Source of the DNA: Stutzerimonas kunmingensis
Lineage (GTDB): Bacteria > Pseudomonadota > Gammaproteobacteria > Pseudomonadales > Pseudomonadaceae
DNA length: 64,000 nucleotides
Direction of reading: 5' to 3'
Assembly: GCF_021432085.1 (NCBI RefSeq)
Contig: NZ_CP090366.1
Span: 434,001-498,000, forward strand
Both the position numbers and the translations under genes were made by a program. The notes below the pieces were generated by a model. It did no database searches. It saw nothing but the letters and a program-made list of their open reading frames with translations, and was not told the origin of the DNA. Numbering within the stretch: position 1 is the stretch's first letter; each line of letters starts with the position of its first letter. Of the stretch, positions 54,987-64,000 are shown piece after piece.

Positions 54987-57977
54987 ATGGATAGCCGTCG
55001 TTTAGGGTTGACCTGGCTAACGCTGGGGTTGGTGTGGTTCCTGCTGGGCATAACCTGGATTTCGACGACTAAATTTTACCAACAAGGCTTGATCGTGTTT
55101 TTCTGGCTGCCGGCCATGTGGGCTTGTTGGTCCTGTCGTACGGTGCTGCTCGACCTCTGGCGCAAGGAAAAGTCGCTGCTGACAGCATTGGTCGCGCTGG
55201 TTGCGTGGGCTGCCGTTAGCTCGTTCTGGAGCGCCGCCGAGGAGCCTGCGCGCGAAGTCAAACGGCTGATATACGTGGTGCTTTTTTTGCTGGGCCTGGT
55301 ATGCCTCATGCGACAGCCACGACGCGTCGTTTCGGTGTTGCAATGGGCTGGTTTGGGACTGGCGCTTGCAGCGCTGGTAGCGCTGGTTCAGCGTTATGGG
55401 ATCGAGGCGAAGCCTTGGGCCTGGCGGATGCAGGGTTATGGCCTGCTAGACCATCCGATTATCGGTGGATACGTGTTCGGTATAGCGCTGATTTGGTGGT
55501 TCTGTTTGCCACCCAGCCGCGCCATGCTGCGCATTGTGTGGGCGCTTGGTTTGTTGGCGCTGTTCACTTTTGTCGTGATGACGCAGAGCCGTGGCGTATG
55601 GGTTGCTCTGCTGGCGACTATCTTGCTGATGCCTGCTTGGCGGAGCGGCCGTGCCGACTTGTTCGTTGCGTTCCTGCTGCTGGTCGTGGCTGCGTTGGGG
55701 TACTGGTTGTTCGGCAGTTATGTTGTCGCCAGGGGCACCTCCTACCGCCCTGAAATATTCGCTGCAAGTCTCGCGATGATCGGAGATCGGCCTTGGTTAG
55801 GTTTGGGGTTGGGCAGCGATTATCAGGTCGGAGCCCTGGGGCGCATATTCGACCACACTCACAACCTGTTTACTCATGCTGCGGTAGAGCTTGGCTTGCC
55901 CGGACTCATTTTATGGCTGGCAGTTTGGCTGCGTTGCTTCGTCATCGCTGTGCGTGAGCGAGCCACCGTTCTCGGCGGCGCATTGTTGGGCATGTGGTTT
56001 TTCAGCACCTTTGCGTTGTTGTTCGATGGCGCGAATCTTTGGGATTCGCCTCGCCCGGAATGGTTCCTAACCTGGCTGCCAGTGGGGCTGGCGCTGGGGG
56101 CAGGGGCGGCCAGCTCGCTGTGTTACCATCCCAGGCCTTTGACAGACAGGCTGCATTCTCCTATGAGTGGCCCTCGGAAAGCCGACACGACATCCAGTCT
56201 GAGTATCTACCTGCGGTTGCTGCGCTATGTGGTCCCGTACTGGAGCCTGTTTGCAATCAGCATCCTCGGCTTCCTGCTCTTCGCCTCTACGCAGCCCATG
56301 CTGGGCTACATCCTCAAGTTCTTCGTCGATGGGCTGAACAACCCGGACGCCAGTTTTTTTGCCCAGGTACCTCATCTCAACGAGCTGGAGTGGCTGGCCG
56401 GGCTGAAGCTGCTGCAGGCGGTGCCCTTGCTGATCGTGGTCATCGCGCTGTTGCAGGGTGTCGGTTCGTTTCTTGGCAACTATTTCCTCGCCCGCGTCTC
56501 GCTGGGATTGGTACATGACCTGCGTGTAGCGCTGTTCAACAACCTGCTGACGCTCCCCAATCGCTACTTCGACAGCCACAACTCCGGGCATCTGATCTCG
56601 CGCATCACCTACAACGTGACCATGGTCACCGGCGCGGCGACCGATGCGATCAAGGTGGTGGTGCGCGAGGGTATGACGGTGATCTTTCTGTTCGCGACGC
56701 TGCTGTGGATGAACTGGAAGCTGACGCTGGTGATGGTGGCGATCCTGCCGGTGATCGGGGTGATGGTGTCCAGTGCCAGCAAGAAATTTCGCAAGCAGAG
56801 CAAGAAAATCCAGGTCGCGATGGGCGATGTCACCCATGTGGCCTCGGAAACCATCCAGGGCTACCGGGTCGTGCGCAGTTTCGGTGGCGAGGCCTACGAG
56901 CAGGCGCGTTTTCTCGGCGCGAGTCAGGACAACACCGGCAAGCAGCTGCGCATGGTCAAGACCAATGCGGTCTATACGCCGACGCTGCAACTGGTGATCT
57001 ACAGCGCGATGGCAGTGCTGATGTTTCTGGTGCTGTACATGCGCGGCGATGCTTCTGCCGGCGATCTGGTTGCTTACATCACCCTGGCCGGCCTGCTGCC
57101 GAAACCGATCCGGCAGCTGTCCGAGGTCAGTTCCACCATACAAAAGGGTGTTTCCGGTGCCGAAAGCATCTTCGAGCAGCTGGACGAGGCCTCGGAAGTC
57201 GATGGCGGTACGCTGGAGCGTGAGCGAGTGGCGGGGCGCCTGGAGATCAACGGGCTGAGCTTCGTCTATCCGGGCACCGACAAGCAGGTGCTGCACGACA
57301 TCAGCTTCAATGTCGAGCCGGGGCAGATGGTCGCGCTGGTCGGCCGTTCGGGCAGTGGCAAATCCACCCTGGCCAATCTTATTCCGCGGTTCTACCACCA
57401 CGATCAAGGGCAGATTCTGCTCGACGGTGTGGATATCGAGGACTACACGCTGCGCAACCTGCGCCGGCATATCGCTCTGGTGACTCAGCAGGTGACCTTG
57501 TTCAACGACACTGTTGCTAACAACATCGCCTACGGCGATCTGGCTGGTGCCCCGTTGGAAAATATTCAGCGCGCGGCTCGCGATGCCTATGCGGACGAGT
57601 TCATCCAGCAGATGCCGCAAGGCTACCAGACGCTGGTTGGCGAGAATGGTGTGTTGCTTTCCGGCGGTCAGCGCCAGCGTCTGGCGATCGCCCGCGCGCT
57701 GTTGAAGAACGCGCCGGTACTGATCCTCGACGAGGCGACTTCGGCGCTGGACACCGAATCCGAGCGGCATATCCAGAGCGCGCTGGACCACGCCATGAGT
57801 GGACGCACCACGCTGGTCATCGCCCATCGTCTAAGCACCATCGAGAAGGCCGATCTGATTCTGGTGATGGAGCAGGGGCGTATCGTCGAGCGCGGCAACC
57901 ATGCGCAGCTGCTGGCGGCCAACGGTGCTTATGCTCGTTTGCACGAGAAGCAGTTCAAAGACGACGAGCCGGCGTGA
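54987..57977 (+). CDS. waaL: O-antigen ligase WaaL fused in frame to MsbA
   Basis: One open frame encodes 996 residues. Residues 1 to about 380 are a multi-membrane O-antigen ligase/polymerase-type protein: about ten hydrophobic helices, [15 protein letters not shown], and the periplasmic loop [18 protein letters not shown] with the conserved His. From residue 393 the sequence is a complete MsbA. No stop separates them; the joining stretch [17 protein letters not shown] looks like translated former spacer DNA. The ATG at 54987 follows AAGGGG. WaaL attaches O-chain to core on the periplasmic face, whereas MsbA flips lipid A-core from inside. Either a fused protein or readthrough with internal msbA initiation is possible. 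Confidence 0.75.
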   Translation: MDSRRLGLTWLTLGLVWFLLGITWISTTKFYQQGLIVFFWLPAMWACWSCRTVLLDLWRKEKSLLTALVALVAWAAVSSFWSAAEEPAREVKRLIYVVLFLLGLVCLMRQPRRVVSVLQWAGLGLALAALVALVQRYGIEAKPWAWRMQGYGLLDHPIIGGYVFGIALIWWFCLPPSRAMLRIVWALGLLALFTFVVMTQSRGVWVALLATILLMPAWRSGRADLFVAFLLLVVAALGYWLFGSYVVARGTSYRPEIFAASLAMIGDRPWLGLGLGSDYQVGALGRIFDHTHNLFTHAAVELGLPGLILWLAVWLRCFVIAVRERATVLGGALLGMWFFSTFALLFDGANLWDSPRPEWFLTWLPVGLALGAGAASSLCYHPRPLTDRLHSPMSGPRKADTTSSLSIYLRLLRYVVPYWSLFAISILGFLLFASTQPMLGYILKFFVDGLNNPDASFFAQVPHLNELEWLAGLKLLQAVPLLIVVIALLQGVGSFLGNYFLARVSLGLVHDLRVALFNNLLTLPNRYFDSHNSGHLISRITYNVTMVTGAATDAIKVVVREGMTVIFLFATLLWMNWKLTLVMVAILPVIGVMVSSASKKFRKQSKKIQVAMGDVTHVASETIQGYRVVRSFGGEAYEQARFLGASQDNTGKQLRMVKTNAVYTPTLQLVIYSAMAVLMFLVLYMRGDASAGDLVAYITLAGLLPKPIRQLSEVSSTIQKGVSGAESIFEQLDEASEVDGGTLERERVAGRLEINGLSFVYPGTDKQVLHDISFNVEPGQMVALVGRSGSGKSTLANLIPRFYHHDQGQILLDGVDIEDYTLRNLRRHIALVTQQVTLFNDTVANNIAYGDLAGAPLENIQRAARDAYADEFIQQMPQGYQTLVGENGVLLSGGQRQRLAIARALLKNAPVLILDEATSALDTESERHIQSALDHAMSGRTTLVIAHRLSTIEKADLILVMEQGRIVERGNHAQLLAANGAYARLHEKQFKDDEPA
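56163..57977 (+). CDS. msbA: Lipid A export ABC transporter MsbA (internal start of the fused frame)
   Basis: From ATG 56163 the frame encodes a full-length 604-residue MsbA: six-helix membrane domain ([39 protein letters not shown]), Walker [17 protein letters not shown] (about residue 395), signature [17 protein letters not shown], Walker [13 protein letters not shown] and H-loop [10 protein letters not shown]. It flips lipid A-core across the inner membrane using ATP. The Met matches the usual MsbA N-terminus ([20 protein letters not shown]), so an independent start is plausible, although no strong ribosome binding site precedes it (ACAGG 13 bases upstream). The same nucleotides are also the 3' part of the waaL frame. 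Confidence 0.85.
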   Translation: MSGPRKADTTSSLSIYLRLLRYVVPYWSLFAISILGFLLFASTQPMLGYILKFFVDGLNNPDASFFAQVPHLNELEWLAGLKLLQAVPLLIVVIALLQGVGSFLGNYFLARVSLGLVHDLRVALFNNLLTLPNRYFDSHNSGHLISRITYNVTMVTGAATDAIKVVVREGMTVIFLFATLLWMNWKLTLVMVAILPVIGVMVSSASKKFRKQSKKIQVAMGDVTHVASETIQGYRVVRSFGGEAYEQARFLGASQDNTGKQLRMVKTNAVYTPTLQLVIYSAMAVLMFLVLYMRGDASAGDLVAYITLAGLLPKPIRQLSEVSSTIQKGVSGAESIFEQLDEASEVDGGTLERERVAGRLEINGLSFVYPGTDKQVLHDISFNVEPGQMVALVGRSGSGKSTLANLIPRFYHHDQGQILLDGVDIEDYTLRNLRRHIALVTQQVTLFNDTVANNIAYGDLAGAPLENIQRAARDAYADEFIQQMPQGYQTLVGENGVLLSGGQRQRLAIARALLKNAPVLILDEATSALDTESERHIQSALDHAMSGRTTLVIAHRLSTIEKADLILVMEQGRIVERGNHAQLLAANGAYARLHEKQFKDDEPA

Positions 57978-58062
57978 TCCGCGTGTCCGCTGGGGCGCGC
58001 GAGCCGCGGCGCGCCGGCATGCTATGATCCGCGGCGTTTTCCAGCGCCCCGGAGCCCTCTCA

Positions 58063-59484
58063 ATGAAGCTGTCCATGCCCCGTTTCGACCAAGCCCCCGT
58101 CCTGGTGGTGGGTGACGTCATGCTCGATCGCTATTGGCATGGCGGCACGTCGCGGATTTCGCCGGAGGCGCCGGTGCCGGTGGTCAAGGTCGAGCAGATC
58201 GAGGATCGCCCCGGTGGCGCAGCCAACGTTGCGCTGAACATCGCTGCACTGGGCGCGCCTGCCCGGTTGGTCGGCGTGACCGGCGAGGACGAGGCGCGTC
58301 AGAGCCTGGTCGACAGCCTCGCAGCCGCCGGCGTTGAAGCGCATTTCCAATGCATTGAGCACCAGCCGACCATCGTCAAGCTGCGCGTGATGAGCCGCCA
58401 TCAGCAATTGCTGCGCATGGATTTCGAGGAGCCGTTCGATACCGATCCGGCGGCGATCCTGGCTGAGGTCGAGGCGCTGTTGGCCGGGGTCAAGGTGCTA
58501 GTGCTGTCTGACTACGGCAAGGGCGCGCTGAGGAATCATCAGGCGTTGATCCAGGCGGCGCGCCGCCGCGGGATTCCGGTGCTGGCCGATCCCAAGGGCA
58601 AGGATTTCGAGATCTATCGTGGCGCGTCGCTGATCACGCCGAACCTCGGCGAGTTCGAGGCGATCGTCGGGCATTGCGCCGATGAGGCCGAGCTGGTCGC
58701 CAAGGGCGCCGAGCTGATGCGCCGCCTGCAGCTGGACGCTCTGCTGGTGACCCGCGGCGAGCACGGCATGACCCTGCTGCGCCCCGACCACGCCGCGTTG
58801 CATCTGCCGGCGCGGGCGCGCGAGGTGTTCGATGTGACCGGCGCCGGCGATACCGTGATTTCCACACTGGCCGCTGCGCTGGCCGCCGGTGCCGAGCTGC
58901 CGCAGGCCGTGGCGTTGGCCAACCTGGCCGCCAGCATCGTGGTCGCCAAACTGGGCACCGCCTGTGTCAGCGCGCCCGAGCTACGCCGCGCGATCCAGCG
59001 CGAGGAAGGCTCCGGGCGCGGCATGATGACGGTCGAGCAACTGCTCATCGTGGTCGAGGATGCTCGCGCCCAGGGCGAGAAGATCGTTTTCACCAACGGC
59101 TGCTTCGACATCCTGCACGCCGGCCACGTGACCTATCTGGAGCAGGCCCGCGCCCAGGGCGATCGTCTGGTCGTGGCAGTCAACGACGACGGCTCGGTCA
59201 GCCGCCTGAAGGGGCCGGGGCGGCCAATCAACTCGGTGGATCGCCGTATGGCGGTGCTGGCCGGTCTGGAAGCGGTGGATTGGGTGGTGTGCTTTTCCGA
59301 GGACACGCCGGAAAACCTGCTGGCCCAGGTGCGACCCGATGTGCTGGTCAAGGGCGGCGACTATGGCGTCGATCAGGTCGTCGGTGCCGATCTGGTCAAG
59401 TCCTACGGCGGTGTGGTGAAGGTGCTGGGGCTGGTGGAAAACAGCTCGACCACCGCCATCGTCGAGAAGATTCGCAGCCGCTGA
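58063..59484 (+). CDS. hldE: Bifunctional heptose-7-P kinase / heptose-1-P adenylyltransferase HldE
   Basis: The 473-residue enzyme makes ADP-D-glycero-manno-heptose for WaaC and WaaF. The N-terminal ribokinase-like domain ([52 protein letters not shown]) phosphorylates heptose-7-P at C1. The C-terminal nucleotidyltransferase domain (about from 340: [20 protein letters not shown] with Hx[10 protein letters not shown]) adds AMP. The ATG at 58063 follows GGAG. It is followed by a REP-like palindrome and convergent genes. Confidence 0.96.
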   Translation: MKLSMPRFDQAPVLVVGDVMLDRYWHGGTSRISPEAPVPVVKVEQIEDRPGGAANVALNIAALGAPARLVGVTGEDEARQSLVDSLAAAGVEAHFQCIEHQPTIVKLRVMSRHQQLLRMDFEEPFDTDPAAILAEVEALLAGVKVLVLSDYGKGALRNHQALIQAARRRGIPVLADPKGKDFEIYRGASLITPNLGEFEAIVGHCADEAELVAKGAELMRRLQLDALLVTRGEHGMTLLRPDHAALHLPARAREVFDVTGAGDTVISTLAAALAAGAELPQAVALANLAASIVVAKLGTACVSAPELRRAIQREEGSGRGMMTVEQLLIVVEDARAQGEKIVFTNGCFDILHAGHVTYLEQARAQGDRLVVAVNDDGSVSRLKGPGRPINSVDRRMAVLAGLEAVDWVVCFSEDTPENLLAQVRPDVLVKGGDYGVDQVVGADLVKSYGGVVKVLGLVENSSTTAIVEKIRSR

Positions 59485-59517
59485 GTCCTTTGGATACGCC
59501 TACCGCGTATCGCGTCA

Positions 59518-59553
59518 GTAGGTGGATAGCCGCTTTGCGCGGCTACCCACTAC
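59518..59553. repeat. REP-like palindrome downstream of hldE
   Basis: GTAGGTGGATAGCCGC and GCGGCTACCCACTAC form a 15-bp stem with one bulge and one mismatch, around TTTGC. It lies between the convergent hldE and the 59557 gene and shares the GGTGGAT core with elements at 15007 and 18084. A second small hairpin (GATACGC/GCGTATC, 59493-59511) precedes it. Neither has a T-run, but they may define 3' ends. Confidence 0.75.
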
Positions 59554-59556
59554 GCA

Positions 59557-60444
59557 TTAACGGGCGGCTGCCATCGGCCGTGCCGCCCACCAATCCCGCC
59601 AGCGAACGCGCTCGTCGCGCACTACCCAGCCTTCCTGCGGCGCAAAGCTTTCCGATAGCCACAGGCCGCGAGTGTTCACCGGGCTGAATTGGCCATTGCG
59701 CAGTTGCAACAGCTGATCCTGCGGCTGGCCCTGCTGCAGCGGTATCAGGTAGATGTCGGGCCGGCTGCGCTCCAGGCGCGCAACCAGTTGTCCATCTTCC
59801 AGGCGCTCGTCTACGTGGAACAGGCTCAGCTGACGCGCCTCTTTCGGTAGTTCCATGCGCATGTCATAGACCAGCTGCAGCGATGCGGTCGGCAGGTGTA
59901 CATAGGCGCGAGGACGCTCCATCAGCACCATGTTGCCGCACTGTACCGGGCGCGTGGCGCCGGATTGCGAGGCGAGCTTGAAGTGCACCGCCTCGCGGTA
60001 GTGCAGGCTGGCCTGGTACGGAGTGGGCAGCCAGGTATCGCCGAAACGACCGGCGAGCCAGCCTTCAGGAGTTTCCAGCAGGCATTCTTCGGCAATTTCC
60101 TGGATGGCGGTGAGCAACGGCAGGTTCAGCTCATGGGCCGGGATGTAGCCGGAGATCAGCTTGAGTACAACGTCACCACGGTCCGGCCGCTGCTGACGGA
60201 CCAGTACCCAGTATTCGCGGCCCTGCCAGCTCATGGTCAGACGCACCGAAACGCCGAGATTGGCCAGTTCGATGGCAAAACGGCCCGGATCGGAGACCTC
60301 AACCGGGCGGCGGCGCTCGATCACTTCGCTGAAGTTCAACGGCCGGCCCAGACTCTGGTAGCTCAGGTTGTCCTGGCTGGCCTCGACGTAGAGAGGCAGG
60401 GTCTTGAATGCGGCAGGGCTCTTGCGCACCAGAACTCTTGGCAT
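59557..60444 (-). CDS. Conserved hypothetical protein (PA4993-type)
   Basis: The 295-residue protein has no signal peptide, membrane helix or motif I can name. It is rich in beta-like segments (FAIELANLGVSVRLTMSWQG, LARFGDTW-like loops) and begins MPRVLVRKSPAAFKTLPLYV. The ATG at 60444 follows AAGGAG. In the Pseudomonas gene order I remember, a hypothetical gene stands here before the aldo/keto reductase and FAD oxidoreductase, so it is probably conserved. Function is unknown. Confidence 0.7.
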   Translation of the reverse strand: MPRVLVRKSPAAFKTLPLYVEASQDNLSYQSLGRPLNFSEVIERRRPVEVSDPGRFAIELANLGVSVRLTMSWQGREYWVLVRQQRPDRGDVVLKLISGYIPAHELNLPLLTAIQEIAEECLLETPEGWLAGRFGDTWLPTPYQASLHYREAVHFKLASQSGATRPVQCGNMVLMERPRAYVHLPTASLQLVYDMRMELPKEARQLSLFHVDERLEDGQLVARLERSRPDIYLIPLQQGQPQDQLLQLRNGQFSPVNTRGLWLSESFAPQEGWVVRDERVRWRDWWAARPMAAAR

Positions 60445-60534
60445 TCGGTTTCTCCTTGCGGCGAAGAAAGTAACCGCGCGGCATCAGCGTAATGCGCTTC
60501 CGCGTAGCGGATGAACGTTGCCGCCAGGACCGTT

Positions 60535-61344
60535 TCAGTTGCCGGTCAGAACAGCAGCAGCAGTCCGTACGTTAGCCGTCAAATGCTGCGGATTGATAGT
60601 GCCGATGATCGCGCCGCTGACACCTGGGTGACCGAACAGCAGCTCGAAACTGCGGCGGACCGGGTCTTCGCCTGGCTTGAGGCAGGCATGTCCGCTGGCC
60701 AGGGCTTTCTTGATCAGGATGCCCTTGCCGTGAGCAGCAGCGTAGTCGAGGACCGGTCGTTCGGTCTGCTCGTTGAGGTTGTAGGTCACCATCGCGCAGT
60801 CGCCCTGCTGCAGCGCAAGCAGTCCACCATCGACCGTCTTGCCGGACAGACCGAAGGCGAGGATCTTGCCCTCGCGCTTGAGTTGGGCCAGGGTCTGGTA
60901 GACCTCGGTGTGCTGCAGGATATCGAGGTCGTTGCCGTCCGAATGCACCAGCACCAGCTCGATGCGGTCGGTACGCAGGCGCTTGAGGCTGCGCTCCACC
61001 GAGAAGCGCGTGTGGGCGGCAGAAAAGTCGAAACGCGACTGGCCGTTCTCGAACTCCTCGCCAACCTTGCTGACGATCACCCAATCCTCGCGCTGTCCGG
61101 CCAGCAACGGGCCGAGCCGTTCCTCGCTGACGCCGTAGGCCGGCGCGGTGTCGATCAGGTTGATACCCAGTTCGCGGGCCAGGGTCAGCAGCTGGCGAGT
61201 CTGGGCGTCGTCTGGGATGGAAAAACCGTTGGGATATTTCACCCCTTGATCGCGGCCCAGCTTCACAGTGCCCAACCCCAGTGGCGAAATGCTTAGGCCG
61301 GTTTTGCCCAGCGGGCGGTGCAGGTCATGCAGCGTTGCGTTCAT
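60535..61344 (-). CDS. Aldo/keto reductase
   Basis: The 269-residue TIM-barrel oxidoreductase of the AKR family is NADPH-dependent. It shows PLGLGTVKLGRDQGVKYPNG at the N-terminus, INLIDTAPAYGVSEERLGPL with catalytic Asp and Tyr, the catalytic Lys in VIVSKVGEEFE, and SGAIIGTINPQHLTANV near the C-terminus. The substrate cannot be told. It overlaps the upstream oxidoreductase gene by four bases (ATGA), so the two are probably cotranscribed. Confidence 0.9.
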   Translation of the reverse strand: MNATLHDLHRPLGKTGLSISPLGLGTVKLGRDQGVKYPNGFSIPDDAQTRQLLTLARELGINLIDTAPAYGVSEERLGPLLAGQREDWVIVSKVGEEFENGQSRFDFSAAHTRFSVERSLKRLRTDRIELVLVHSDGNDLDILQHTEVYQTLAQLKREGKILAFGLSGKTVDGGLLALQQGDCAMVTYNLNEQTERPVLDYAAAHGKGILIKKALASGHACLKPGEDPVRRSFELLFGHPGVSGAIIGTINPQHLTANVRTAAAVLTGN

Positions 61345-62516
61345 GGCAGCAGCCCTTCCCAGAACGGCCCGGTCAGCGGCGGACGTGGCAGTTGAGGTAG
61401 TGCGGGATGGTTGGCCGGACGAATGCCGTCACGGGCGAGGGCGGCTTCGACGCGGTCGGAAAAGTCGGGGGACAGGGCCAGCTTGGTCGGCCAACCGACC
61501 AGCAGCCGGCCCTGCTCGGCAAGGAAGGCGTTGTCCGGACGGGCGAGCGCCGATTGCGCAGGCTCGGCGCGGTCGATACGCAGCGTGGCCCACTGCGCGG
61601 AGGACAGGTCGATCCAGGGCACCAGTTCGGCCAGTTCCTTTTTCGCGACCGCGATCTGAGCGGCTTCGTCGCGTGCCACGCCATCGGCTTCGGCCAGGTC
61701 GCCGCCGAGATACCAGACCCACTCGCCGTCCGCTGTCGGATGGCTGGTGACCGTGATCCGCGGTTTGGTGCCGCCGCCCAGGCAATGGGCATAGAGCGGC
61801 TTGAGCGTGGGCGCCTTGACGATGACCATGTGCAGCGGACGGCGCTGCATGGCCGGTTGTTGCAGGCCGAGCGACGCGAGCAGCTCGGCAGTCCCGCCAC
61901 CAGCGCTGAACACGATGCGCTGGGCGCGGATCTCGCGACCATCGACGCGCAACCCGACCAGCTCGTTGTCGTCGAGCAGCGGTTCGATCTGCTGGCAGGC
62001 CAGCAGGCTGTCACCAGCCAGCTCGGCCAGCCGGGCGATCAGGCTGGGCACATCGAGCACCAGTTCGCTGAGCCGATAGACCTTGCCCTTGAACCGTGGA
62101 TGCTGCAGCGCAGGTGGCAGCTCATCGCCCTTGACCTGACCGACCCTCGAGCGCACTGCCTTGCTGGCGAAGAAGCTGGTGAGGTTGCCGGCCAGGGTGC
62201 CTGGCGACCACAGATAGTGTGCATCGGACAACAGGCGCACGCCGCTAAGGTCCAGCTCGCCCTTGCCTTCGAGCGCTTCGCGCCAGCGCCGCGGCATATC
62301 GGCGATCGCCTCGGAGGCACCGGTGAGCGCACCGCTCAGCGCGTACTTGGTGCCGCCATGGATGATGCCCTGGGACTTCACGCTCTGCCCGCCGCCCAGT
62401 GTTCCCTTGTCGACCAGCAGGGTGGCAAAACCCAGTCGGCGCAGGCGCGCGTTCAGCCAAAGGCCGGCGACGCCGCCGCCAACGATCAGGACGTCGGTGC
62501 TGAGGGATTCGGGCAT
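61341..62516 (-). CDS. FAD-dependent oxidoreductase (DAO family)
   Basis: This 391-residue flavoprotein has an N-terminal dinucleotide fold (DVLIVGGGVAGLWLNARLRR followed by LLVDKGTLGGGQS) and GIIHGGTKYALSG, which resembles glycerol-3-phosphate dehydrogenase/DAO members. VFSAGGGTAELLASLGL also fits the FAD domain. The substrate is unknown. It is translationally coupled with the aldo/keto reductase downstream, and the SMR transporter gene lies just upstream on the same strand. No membrane segment is seen. Confidence 0.85.
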   Translation of the reverse strand: MPESLSTDVLIVGGGVAGLWLNARLRRLGFATLLVDKGTLGGGQSVKSQGIIHGGTKYALSGALTGASEAIADMPRRWREALEGKGELDLSGVRLLSDAHYLWSPGTLAGNLTSFFASKAVRSRVGQVKGDELPPALQHPRFKGKVYRLSELVLDVPSLIARLAELAGDSLLACQQIEPLLDDNELVGLRVDGREIRAQRIVFSAGGGTAELLASLGLQQPAMQRRPLHMVIVKAPTLKPLYAHCLGGGTKPRITVTSHPTADGEWVWYLGGDLAEADGVARDEAAQIAVAKKELAELVPWIDLSSAQWATLRIDRAEPAQSALARPDNAFLAEQGRLLVGWPTKLALSPDFSDRVEAALARDGIRPANHPALPQLPRPPLTGPFWEGLLP

Positions 62517-62571
62517 GTGCAGACCTCATTGGGTAAACGGTCGCGCAGTATAACTGCAGTCCGCCGGCAGC

Positions 62572-62904
62572 TTAGTGGCCTGCGCTGCGGGAGAACAACT
62601 GGATGACCACCACACCGGCGATGATCAGCCCCATGCCCAGTACCGCCGGCAGGTCCAGGTACTGACGATAGAGCAGCGCCGCGGCGACGCTGACCAGCAC
62701 GATGCCGAGCCCGGCCCAGATGGCATAGGCGATGCCCACCGGGATGGTCCGTACCACCAGCGCGAGCATCCAGAACGACAGGCTGTAGCCGGTCACCACC
62801 AGCAGCAGTGGCAGCGGGCGACTGAAGCCGGCCAGCGCCTTCATCGAGGTGGTGGCGACCACCTCGGCACAGATGGCGATGGCCAGGTAAACGTAGCCGG
62901 ACAT
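62572..62904 (-). CDS. SMR-family multidrug/cation exporter (EmrE-like)
   Basis: The 110-residue four-helix inner-membrane protein starts GYVYLAIAICAEVVATTSMK, with the essential membrane Glu (CAEV), and has GIAYAIWAGLGIVLVSVAAA and an end in LGMGLIIAGVVVIQLFS. That is the SMR proton-drug antiporter pattern, exporting lipophilic cations as a dimer. The start at 62904 (MSGYVYL) is preferred: AGGAT lies seven bases upstream; the longer frame from 62931 lacks such a site. I see no guanidine riboswitch in the leader. Confidence 0.88.
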   Translation of the reverse strand: MSGYVYLAIAICAEVVATTSMKALAGFSRPLPLLLVVTGYSLSFWMLALVVRTIPVGIAYAIWAGLGIVLVSVAAALLYRQYLDLPAVLGMGLIIAGVVVIQLFSRSAGH

Positions 62905-63016
62905 GGCGAGATCCTGATTATGGGCGGGCAACTTCGTTCGGTTCCGACCTCGCCAACAAGTTCGCCGGCAGGGCGGTTATGGCTCGCGAGCAGGCGGCTT
63001 GCTAAGCTCCGCGCCC

Positions 63017-64000
63017 ATGAATCGCACCCTCTATACCCTTCTGTTCCACCTCGGCCTGCCGCTGGTGTTCCTGCGCCTGCTGTGGCGCGCCTGGCGCGCG
63101 CCGGCCTACTCCCGTCGTATCGGCGAGCGTTTCGCCTTCGGTTTGCCGCCGCTGCGTCCGGGTGGCATCTGGGTGCATGCGGTCTCGGTGGGAGAAAGCA
63201 TCGCCGCGGCGCCGATGATCCGCGAGCTGATGGCGCGCTACCCGCAGCTGCCGATCACCGTCACCTGCATGACCCCGACCGGTTCCGAGCGCATCCAGGC
63301 GCTGTTCGGCGACAGCGTGCAGCATTGCTACCTGCCCTATGACCTGCCCTGGGCGGCGGCGCGCTTTCTGAATTGCCTGCAGCCGAAGCTGGCAGTGGTG
63401 ATGGAGACCGAGCTCTGGGCCAACCATATCCATCAGTGCGCCCGGCGCGGCATACCCGTGGCGCTGGCTAATGCGCGGCTGTCCGAGCGCTCGGCCCGTG
63501 GCTATGCGCGCTTCGCCCGGCTGACCGCGCCGATGCTGGCCGAGCTGGACCTGATTGCCGTGCAGACCGAGGCTGAAGCCGAGCGTTTTCGCCAGCTCGG
63601 CGCACGCCACGAGTGCGTCGAAGTGACTGGCTCGATCAAGTTTGACCTGACCATCGACCCGGCACTGCTGGCGCGGGCGACCGATTTGCGCGATCAATGG
63701 GCGGCGCAGGATCGGCCGCTGTGGATCGCCGCCAGCACCCATGCCGGCGAGGACGAAATCGTCCTGGCCGCGCACCGGCGCTTGCTGGAGCGGTTTCCGC
63801 AGGCCCTGCTGCTCCTGGTGCCACGGCATCCGGAACGCTTCATCTCGGTGTATGAACTGGCAGGCAAGGAAGGCTTTGCCGCGGTGCGCCGCTCGACGGG
63901 TGAAACGGTTGGCGCCGGCACGCAGGTGCTGGTCGGCGACACGATGGGCGAGCTGCTGTTTCTCTATGCCCTGGCCGACGTGGCCTTCGTCGGTGGCAGC
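63017..64000 (+). CDS. waaA: 3-deoxy-D-manno-octulosonic acid transferase WaaA, N-terminal part
   Basis: The gene runs off the right edge after about 328 residues; the family is about 425 long. It begins MNRTLYTLLFHLGLPLVFLR with an N-terminal membrane anchor, followed by RIGERFAFGLPPLRPGGIWV then HAVSVGESIAAAPMI, TVTCMTPTGSERIQ, and VMETELWANHI with the catalytic Glu. WaaA transfers Kdo residues to lipid IVA, the substrate on which WaaC then acts. It is divergent from the SMR gene. Confidence 0.95.
   Translation, partial: MNRTLYTLLFHLGLPLVFLRLLWRAWRAPAYSRRIGERFAFGLPPLRPGGIWVHAVSVGESIAAAPMIRELMARYPQLPITVTCMTPTGSERIQALFGDSVQHCYLPYDLPWAAARFLNCLQPKLAVVMETELWANHIHQCARRGIPVALANARLSERSARGYARFARLTAPMLAELDLIAVQTEAEAERFRQLGARHECVEVTGSIKFDLTIDPALLARATDLRDQWAAQDRPLWIAASTHAGEDEIVLAAHRRLLERFPQALLLLVPRHPERFISVYELAGKEGFAAVRRSTGETVGAGTQVLVGDTMGELLFLYALADVAFVGGS

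Noticed and set aside
62905-63016. Possible guanidine riboswitch ahead of the SMR gene
   Set aside because: Some SMR genes have one, but this 112-base leader shows none of the conserved ACGR loops or the ykkC-type fold.
1-64000. Mobile elements, CRISPR, tRNA or rRNA genes
   Set aside because: I saw no transposase, integrase, regularly spaced repeats, cloverleaf or rRNA-like stretch on either strand.

Overview
This window is high-GC gammaproteobacterial chromosome that reads as a Stutzerimonas / Pseudomonas stutzeri-type genome. Many proteins match, from memory, their P. aeruginosa counterparts almost residue for residue (AceE, IlvE, GlnE, WaaP, HldE), and two blocks follow known Pseudomonas gene order. 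I saw no rRNA, tRNA, insertion sequence, prophage or CRISPR array. Genes run edge to edge with short spacers.

Layout. 1-5.3 kb (minus strand): the N-terminal part of a MscK/KefA-like mechanosensitive channel, a CvrA/NhaP2 cation-proton antiporter and an acyl-CoA dehydrogenase. 5.4-12.9 kb: a complete zeaxanthin-glucoside carotenoid cluster, crtE (reversed), idi-crtX-crtY-crtI-crtB, and a convergent crtZ. 13-16.9 kb: nitronate monooxygenase-like protein, rlmJ, srkA and comF. 16.9-21.9 kb: biotin operon bioBFHCD behind a BirA-type operator, then a small flagellar-rod-like protein. 22.2-27.4 kb: two further acyl-CoA dehydrogenases around a membrane diguanylate cyclase; the first has tandem PsrA-type boxes. 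27.5-27.75 kb: an unannotated Gac/Rsm small RNA (RsmY-like) with two GacA boxes. 27.8-36.7 kb: msrA, dipA-like c-di-GMP phosphodiesterase, an exported hypothetical protein, and aceF/aceE of pyruvate dehydrogenase.

36.9-59.5 kb: glnE and ilvE, then a long LPS core locus: waaF, waaC, waaG, waaP, wapP, a truncated wapQ, a double kinase, wapO, wapH, four strain-variable glycosyltransferase-type genes, another kinase, an O-antigen ligase fused in frame to msbA, and hldE. Together these make the ADP-heptose precursor, build and phosphorylate/carbamoylate the core, flip lipid A-core and attach O-antigen. 59.5-64 kb: a conserved hypothetical protein, an aldo/keto reductase, an FAD oxidoreductase, an SMR exporter and the start of waaA (Kdo transferase).

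The points most worth a second look are the Rsm sRNA locus, the WaaL-MsbA continuous reading frame, the wapQ deletion remnant, the divergent crt promoter with repeated TTGTRCAA sites, the twin GntR-type operators between aceE and glnE, and the PsrA and BirA operators. Functional calls are by recognition of motifs and families; no database search was possible.
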